Shown piece by piece: positions 59,938-64,000 of a DNA stretch of 64,000 nucleotides. Under the pieces are notes generated by a model. It was given only the letters and a program-made list of their open reading frames with translations, did not search any database and was not told the DNA's origin. This stretch comes from SIG437 sp045648985. GTDB taxonomy: Bacteria; Bacillota; Clostridia; UBA1381; UBA9506. Location of the stretch: contig JAZROZ010000004.1 in assembly GCA_045648985.1 (NCBI GenBank), forward strand, positions 10,687 through 74,686, in the 5' to 3' direction. Both the position numbers and the translations under genes were made by a program. Each line of letters opens with the position of its first letter. Within the stretch, counting starts at the first letter, position 1.

Positions 59938-60564
59938 ATTATTATAGTCTTTATTTATTTCCTCCCAGTCTGCAACATTCCACCAGGCTTCTAAGTATTC
60001 TTTTCGTCTGTTATTATACAAAAGGTAGTAGGCGTGCTCCCAGACGTCAAGGGCAATTAGAGTTTTCCACGTATTATTTGACGGTCTGTCCTGATTTAAC
60101 AAATTAAGGATTTTCAGCTCGCCTTTACTTTCAGGACGTTTATCCATTACTAAAAACGTCCAGCCTGAACCGAACAATTCTTCGGCATTTTTCAAAAACT
60201 CTTGCTTGAAATTATCTACTGAGGCGAACTGCTCCTTAATTTTTTCTGCAAACTCGCCCACTGGATTATTATTATCGCTTTTTTGGAGCAGTCTGAAATA
60301 CTGATTATGATTTAAAACTGCGCCTGCACGTGTTCTTACTGTGTTTCGAATAGAATCGGGAAGCGCTCCTGAATTATTTGCAAGCCATTCTAAACTCTTG
60401 TTATGAAACTCGGGATAATCCTTTAGTGCTGCATTTAACGTATCGACATAGTTTTTGAGGTGTGCATCGTGGTGAAGATGCATTGTTTGTTCGTCAATAT
60501 ACGGCTCTAATGCATCATACGGATATGGAAGCGGTATTAATTGAAATGGATAATGCTCGGGCAT
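59923..60564 (-). CDS. sodA: Fe/Mn superoxide dismutase
   Basis: 213 residues from MPEHYPFQLIPLPYPYDALEPYI, with AAGGAGA upstream. Metal ligands: His in MHLHHDAHLKNYVDTL, His in GAVLNHNQYF, and Asp/His in ALDVWEHAYYLLYNNRR. The usual AGGHxNHxxFW reads AGAVLNHNQYFRL, so the second-sphere pattern is divergent; metal preference cannot be assigned. Protects an anaerobe from transient oxygen. Its C-terminus (NNKTQM) is encoded by the repeat palindrome. Confidence 0.92.
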   Translation of the reverse strand: MPEHYPFQLIPLPYPYDALEPYIDEQTMHLHHDAHLKNYVDTLNAALKDYPEFHNKSLEWLANNSGALPDSIRNTVRTRAGAVLNHNQYFRLLQKSDNNNPVGEFAEKIKEQFASVDNFKQEFLKNAEELFGSGWTFLVMDKRPESKGELKILNLLNQDRPSNNTWKTLIALDVWEHAYYLLYNNRRKEYLEAWWNVADWEEINKDYNNKTQM

Positions 60565-60613
60565 AGTATTCTCCTTTATCTGTTTTTTTATATTAAATAT
60601 ATTCGTAAAAAGC

Positions 60614-60645
60614 AAAAAAATGCACTCAAGATGAGTGCATTTTTT
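60614..60645 (-). terminator. Terminator after the DMT transporter
   Basis: TGCACTC pairs with GAGTGCA, with A7 and T6 flanks, between the transporter stop and the sodA start. Confidence 0.8.
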
Positions 60646-60660
60646 GTTATACAAGATAAT

Positions 60661-61512
60661 TTATAGATTTAAGAATACTACCGCTATGACACCTAAAACA
60701 ACGGCAAAATTTTGAAGCGGCGTGAGCTTTTCCTTATAGAGAAAACGTGACAAAATCCATGATAAAATGATGCCGCCGCCTGAAATTAGCGGATACATCA
60801 GGCTTGCCTGAACTCTTGTTGAGAGCATCATTACAAAGAGGTTTGTTGCGCCGTTTAAAACACCCCAGACAATCATCCATAAAAATCCTGCCTTCAGGCA
60901 TTCTTTTATGTCGGCTTTTTCCCCTTTATATGTCAGGATGGAAAGGAAAATCACAATCATTACAAGAGCCGTTATCATAAACTCATTTTTATAGGCTCCC
61001 TCAAAATTAAGCTGCTGCACAGTTAATATTGTACTGCAAAGACCGTTTCCAAACAGTGCCAAAGCCGCATATATCGCCCAACGGAGAGAGATTTGTTTCT
61101 CTTCCTTTTTTATAGCGATGCAGAAAAGGCTCACCGCTAAAAAAACAAGTCCGATATAAAGGAATATGCCTGCTTCATCATTATTGAAAATGAGTCCATA
61201 AATCGTTGGAATCATAAGCGAATAGCTTGTGACAAGCGAAGTAAGTGACAACGGACCGCACATGAGCGCCTTAAAACCAAAGAACACAGATGCGCCGTAT
61301 GTAACGGCAAAACCTATAGAATATGGAATTATCGCAGGGTCCATCTGAAATTTAAATCCGCCGCTCACCCAGAAAAAGAGTCCTGCAAAAAGACATGAGC
61401 CTGCATTAAAGAGGCATGCCCCTCTGCCTGCGACTTTATTTCCGTAGTTCTTTCGGGCTATGCTCTGCCCGCCCATAAAAAGAACAACACTTATTGTTAA
61501 TAATGCATTCAA
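60661..61512 (-). CDS. DMT-superfamily (EamA-like) transporter
   Basis: 283 residues with ten membrane helices in two five-helix repeats; the second repeat ends with ASLMYPLISGGGIILSWILSRFLYKEKLTPLQNFAVVLGVIAVVFLNL, read here in parts, typical of EamA. Substrate unknown. It starts 16 bp after the alcohol dehydrogenase, so the two are co-transcribed; a link to the dehydrogenase's substrate or product is plausible. Confidence 0.85.
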   Translation of the reverse strand: MNALLTISVVLFMGGQSIARKNYGNKVAGRGACLFNAGSCLFAGLFFWVSGGFKFQMDPAIIPYSIGFAVTYGASVFFGFKALMCGPLSLTSLVTSYSLMIPTIYGLIFNNDEAGIFLYIGLVFLAVSLFCIAIKKEEKQISLRWAIYAALALFGNGLCSTILTVQQLNFEGAYKNEFMITALVMIVIFLSILTYKGEKADIKECLKAGFLWMIVWGVLNGATNLFVMMLSTRVQASLMYPLISGGGIILSWILSRFLYKEKLTPLQNFAVVLGVIAVVFLNL

Positions 61513-61528
61513 TGTTTACACCGCTTTC

Positions 61529-62623
61529 CTACTTTACTAAAACAGTTTTAACGTTTTTTCTTGCTTTAGCATCATCAAATGCTTTGTTAACATCTGCCAC
61601 ACTGTAGCATGTAGCGAGTGCTCTTATTGTCTGGTGGAGCTGAGGATTCTTCTCTAAGAATTCTACATATGTATATACATCTTTAAATGAATACTGAGAT
61701 GAGCCGATGATGTGAAGAGCTTTAAATGTAATCATCTGCGGCTGAATTTCAATACCGCCGCTGTTTGAATACTGACCAGGTACTAAATATACGCCTCTGT
61801 TTCTTAAAATCTGCATACCGAACGGAACTGCGCTTGGAGCACCTGATGCTTCAAATGCTAAGTCTGCACCTAAGCCACCGCTGATTTCTTTTATCTTTGC
61901 CTTAACATCGTCTTGACCATCAACGAGTAAATCAAATACGTGTGTAGCACCTAAATTTTTAGCAAGTTTAACTCTTTCTTCGCCGTTATTAGCACCAACT
62001 GCGATTACGTTTTCAATGCCCATTGCTGCTAAATATGCAACTGCAAAGCTACCTACAGGACCTAAACCCTGAACAACTGCCGTTTTAACGTTTGCAAAGT
62101 CAACTCCTGCCTGTTTAGCTAAAGCTACTGCGTGGATAGCTGTAGGACCAGGGCATGCAAATACTGTTGCCATAGTCGGATCAACACTTTCGGGGATTTT
62201 GATTAAGTTTGATACAGGTGCATAGCTATATTCAGCATAGCCGCCGTGGAAATGAGGTGCCACATCAGGATTTCCACTATTGGTTACACCCATACTTACA
62301 CAGTTTGCATCGTCGCCTGTTTTACAGAGCAGACATTCACCGCAAGTGCAAGCGATGTCAGAAATAACTGCATCTCCTACCTTTAAGCCGCTTTCTTTAG
62401 CGTCTGCATCTGAAATTTCTTCAATTCTTCCCACGAACTCGTGACCGATAATCTGTGGTCCCGGACCGCCGAGTTTTCCGTTGTGGATGTGCACGTCTGT
62501 TCCGCATACACCGCTTGCAATTAAGGACATTTTTGCATATCCTGCTTTTGGTGATGTTACCTCGTACTCTCTGATTTCAAATGGTTTGTTCGGTCCTACA
62601 TAGACCGCTGCTTTTGCTTTCAT
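61529..62623 (-). CDS. Zinc-dependent alcohol dehydrogenase (MDR family)
   Basis: 364 residues from MKAKAAVYVG, with AAAGGAG upstream; the frame opens 12 codons earlier without a ribosome site. Catalytic zinc: Cys in GVCGTDVHIHNG and His-Glu in IIGHEFVG. Structural zinc: CTCGECLLCKTGDDANC. Rossmann NAD(P) motif VQGLGPVGSFAVAYLAAMG. Likely a sorbitol/threonine/butanediol-type dehydrogenase; substrate not assignable. An IS3 element begins 64 bp upstream of the start. Confidence 0.92.
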   Translation of the reverse strand: MKAKAAVYVGPNKPFEIREYEVTSPKAGYAKMSLIASGVCGTDVHIHNGKLGGPGPQIIGHEFVGRIEEISDADAKESGLKVGDAVISDIACTCGECLLCKTGDDANCVSMGVTNSGNPDVAPHFHGGYAEYSYAPVSNLIKIPESVDPTMATVFACPGPTAIHAVALAKQAGVDFANVKTAVVQGLGPVGSFAVAYLAAMGIENVIAVGANNGEERVKLAKNLGATHVFDLLVDGQDDVKAKIKEISGGLGADLAFEASGAPSAVPFGMQILRNRGVYLVPGQYSNSGGIEIQPQMITFKALHIIGSSQYSFKDVYTYVEFLEKNPQLHQTIRALATCYSVADVNKAFDDAKARKNVKTVLVK

Positions 62624-62733
62624 AATTATAAAACTCCTTTCAGTTTTTCTATAATACATTTTGCATATATATCATACCCCGGTTGTTTGAAATGCACCCC
62701 AAAAGTTAGACACTTTTGGAGGTGCATATTTTA

Positions 62734-63126
62734 ATGGCAAAAAAAGGATCAACACAGAAAAGGTACTCGACAGAATTCAAAATAGGTGTTATAATGGATA
62801 TGCGAGAAAACCATATGAGCTATAGTGAGACGGTACGAAAGTATTGGGGAGTAGAAAACAAAGCAGAATGTTCTAATTATCGTCACAGTGTAACTAGATG
62901 GGAACGCATATTCTTAGAAGAAGGAGCCGAAGGTCTTATGAAAGAAAGACGAGGCAGAGCATGCGCTGCAAGCGGAACAAGAAAAGGTCGTCCACCTAAA
63001 CTTGATAAAAAGGTTGAGGAAGACCTAATTGCAGAAAATCAACGTCTCAGAATGGAGTTAGATTACTTAAAAAAACTGAGTGCCTTAGTTCTTGCGGAAG
63101 AGCGAAAGAACGGCAAAAAGCGTTGA
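62734..63126 (+). CDS. IS3-family transposase OrfA
   Basis: 130 residues from MAKKGSTQKR, with GGAGGTG upstream. A helix-turn-helix region (YSTEFKIGVIMDMRENHMSYSETVRKYWG) and a C-terminal leucine-zipper-like coil (VEEDLIAENQRLRMELDYLKKLSALV), as in IS150 group OrfA. An AAAAAG run at 63114-63119 just before the stop is a typical -1 slippage site for making the OrfAB fusion. Confidence 0.93.
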   Translation: MAKKGSTQKRYSTEFKIGVIMDMRENHMSYSETVRKYWGVENKAECSNYRHSVTRWERIFLEEGAEGLMKERRGRACAASGTRKGRPPKLDKKVEEDLIAENQRLRMELDYLKKLSALVLAEERKNGKKR

Positions 63127-63965
63127 TTATCGCTGAATTAAGGCAACTGTATCCGCTAAAAGATTTGTTGGAATTATCAGGTATTGCAAGAAGTGCTTTT
63201 TACTATTATCTAAAAAGAAAAGATACTGATAAATATGAAGATGTCAAGAAGGAAATACTTGATATTTTCAACAGAAACAAAGGTAGATATGGCTATCGTA
63301 GAATTTTAGTCGTATTGAAAAAACGTGGATATGTAATAAACCATAAAACAGTATTAAAGCTTATGAACGAGCTTAACATCAAGGGAAAACAACGCAAAAA
63401 CGGAAAATATCATTCATACAAAGGTGAGGTCGGAAAAGTTGCAGACAATCTATTAAAAAGAGATTTTACGTCATCAAAGCCATTTGAAAAACTGACAACT
63501 GATGTAACTGAATTCAAAGTATGTGATGATAAAGTATATTTATCACCAGTAATGGACTTATACAACAGAGAAATTGTTTCATATTCAATTTCATTAAGTC
63601 CAAATCTATGGCAAATCAGAGAAATGCTTGATGGGTTATTTAAGAAACTTCCTGCTGATGCAACACCGTTATTTCATTCTGACCAAGGGTGGCAATATCA
63701 ACATGCAGAATATCAACGGTTGTTATCTGAACATAACATTATACAAAGCATGTCCCGTAAGGGAAATTGTATGGATAACGGAGCTATGGAAAACTTTTTT
63801 GGCAGACTAAAGGTTGAAATGTTTTATGGCGAAAAATTTGAAAGCGTTAACGCTTTCATCGATGAATTAAAAAAATACATTGATTACTACAACAATGAAA
63901 GAATTTCTATGAAACTAAAAGGAATGAGCCCGGTGCAATACCGAACTCATTCACAAGCAAGTTAA
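63123..63965 (+). CDS. IS3-family transposase OrfB (DDE catalytic part)
   Basis: 280 residues, overlapping OrfA in the -1 frame by four bases. An HTH_21-like segment (NRNKGRYGYRRILVVLKKRGYVINHKTVLKLM) precedes the rve core with the DDE residues: Asp in LTTDVTEFKV, Asp in LFHSDQGWQYQH and Glu in NGAMENFFGRLKVEMF. It ends SPVQYRTHSQAS, standard for the family. All catalytic residues are present, so the element is likely active through a frameshift OrfAB product. Confidence 0.95.
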   Translation: MIIAELRQLYPLKDLLELSGIARSAFYYYLKRKDTDKYEDVKKEILDIFNRNKGRYGYRRILVVLKKRGYVINHKTVLKLMNELNIKGKQRKNGKYHSYKGEVGKVADNLLKRDFTSSKPFEKLTTDVTEFKVCDDKVYLSPVMDLYNREIVSYSISLSPNLWQIREMLDGLFKKLPADATPLFHSDQGWQYQHAEYQRLLSEHNIIQSMSRKGNCMDNGAMENFFGRLKVEMFYGEKFESVNAFIDELKKYIDYYNNERISMKLKGMSPVQYRTHSQAS

Positions 63966-64000
63966 TATTAAATTTTGTCTAAACTTTGGGGTTCACTTCA

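Larger units (their letters stand above)
62688..64000 (+). mobile_element. IS3-family insertion sequence (IS150-like), complete
   Basis: 1313 bp between 25-bp imperfect terminal inverted repeats (21 of 25 identical): left TGAAATGCACCCCAAAAG..., right (complement) TGAAGTGAACCCCAAAGT.... Two overlapping frames encode the transposase. The right end coincides with the last base of the window, so the target duplication cannot be checked. Confidence 0.92.

Noticed and set aside
1..64000. CRISPR array, rRNA operon or replication origin
   Set aside because: No regularly spaced direct repeats, no rRNA sequence and no DnaA-box cluster noticed, despite dnaX and dnaD being in the window.

Overview
This 64 kb window is a low-GC, gene-dense chromosome segment from an anaerobic, endospore-lineage Firmicute, most likely an uncultured gut-type Clostridia. 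Evidence: an uninterrupted sporulation sigma-K gene, an AbrB/SpoVT-type regulator, DivIVA/SepF/YlmE/YlmH division genes, SLH and copper-amine-oxidase-N type surface proteins, [FeFe]-hydrogenase maturases, flavin-dependent ThyX, a T-box leader, sigma-A promoters with 16-17 bp spacers and U-tract terminators. I could not assign a genus.

Layout. 1-3.5 kb: 5'-cut mgtC-like gene, dtd, wecB, tagO-like cell-wall glycan genes. 3.6-9.7 kb: abrB-like regulator, a SLOG-type gene behind a long structured leader, then dnaD-dnaI-prs-nth-tlyA in one tight operon, and rpsO. 9.8-13.7 kb: CDF transporter, sigK, birA, xpt, a ureidoglycolate-lyase-like cupin. 13.7-19.7 kb is accessory: a start-less SLH gene, an XRE/ImmA pair, and a 2.8 kb cassette (membrane protein plus a wHTH-ATPase-DUF4325 regulator) bracketed by two identical 35-bp terminator repeats. 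19.7-22.1 kb: rpsI-rplM, tmk, thyX. 22.3-30.7 kb: division and lipoprotein cluster hlyD-ylmE-sepF-ylmH-divIVA-ileS-lspA-rluD. 30.7-36.7 kb: SRP RNA, dnaX, ebfC, a glycolipid-type glycosyltransferase, darA, holB, ricT.

36.7-41.7 kb is the most unusual part: a T-box leader with a probable Asn (AAC, overlapping GAA) specifier controls an AspRS-GatC fusion, a GatA homologue that has lost both catalytic serines, and a GatB. A complete conventional gatC-gatA-gatB set lies only 6 kb away (47.3-50.4 kb), so the cell has two transamidase systems. I read the first as a covalently linked Asn transamidosome whose amidase subunit no longer looks able to release ammonia from glutamine.

41.7-54 kb: tRNA-Ser(GGA), small regulators, HU, mazG, a SpoVB-type flippase, mnmE, gatBAC, a YesL-like protein, a U32 peptidase, yqeG, hslO. 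54-58.2 kb: TM1266-type regulator and hydE-hydG-hydF, with two likely RNA control elements: a promoter-proximal attenuator and an 8+8 bp H-type pseudoknot just before hydF. 58.2-64 kb: a second cassette bracketed by identical 31-bp palindromes, carrying a frameshifted RAYT transposase; then superoxide dismutase, a DMT transporter, a zinc alcohol dehydrogenase and an intact IS3-family element that ends exactly at the window edge.
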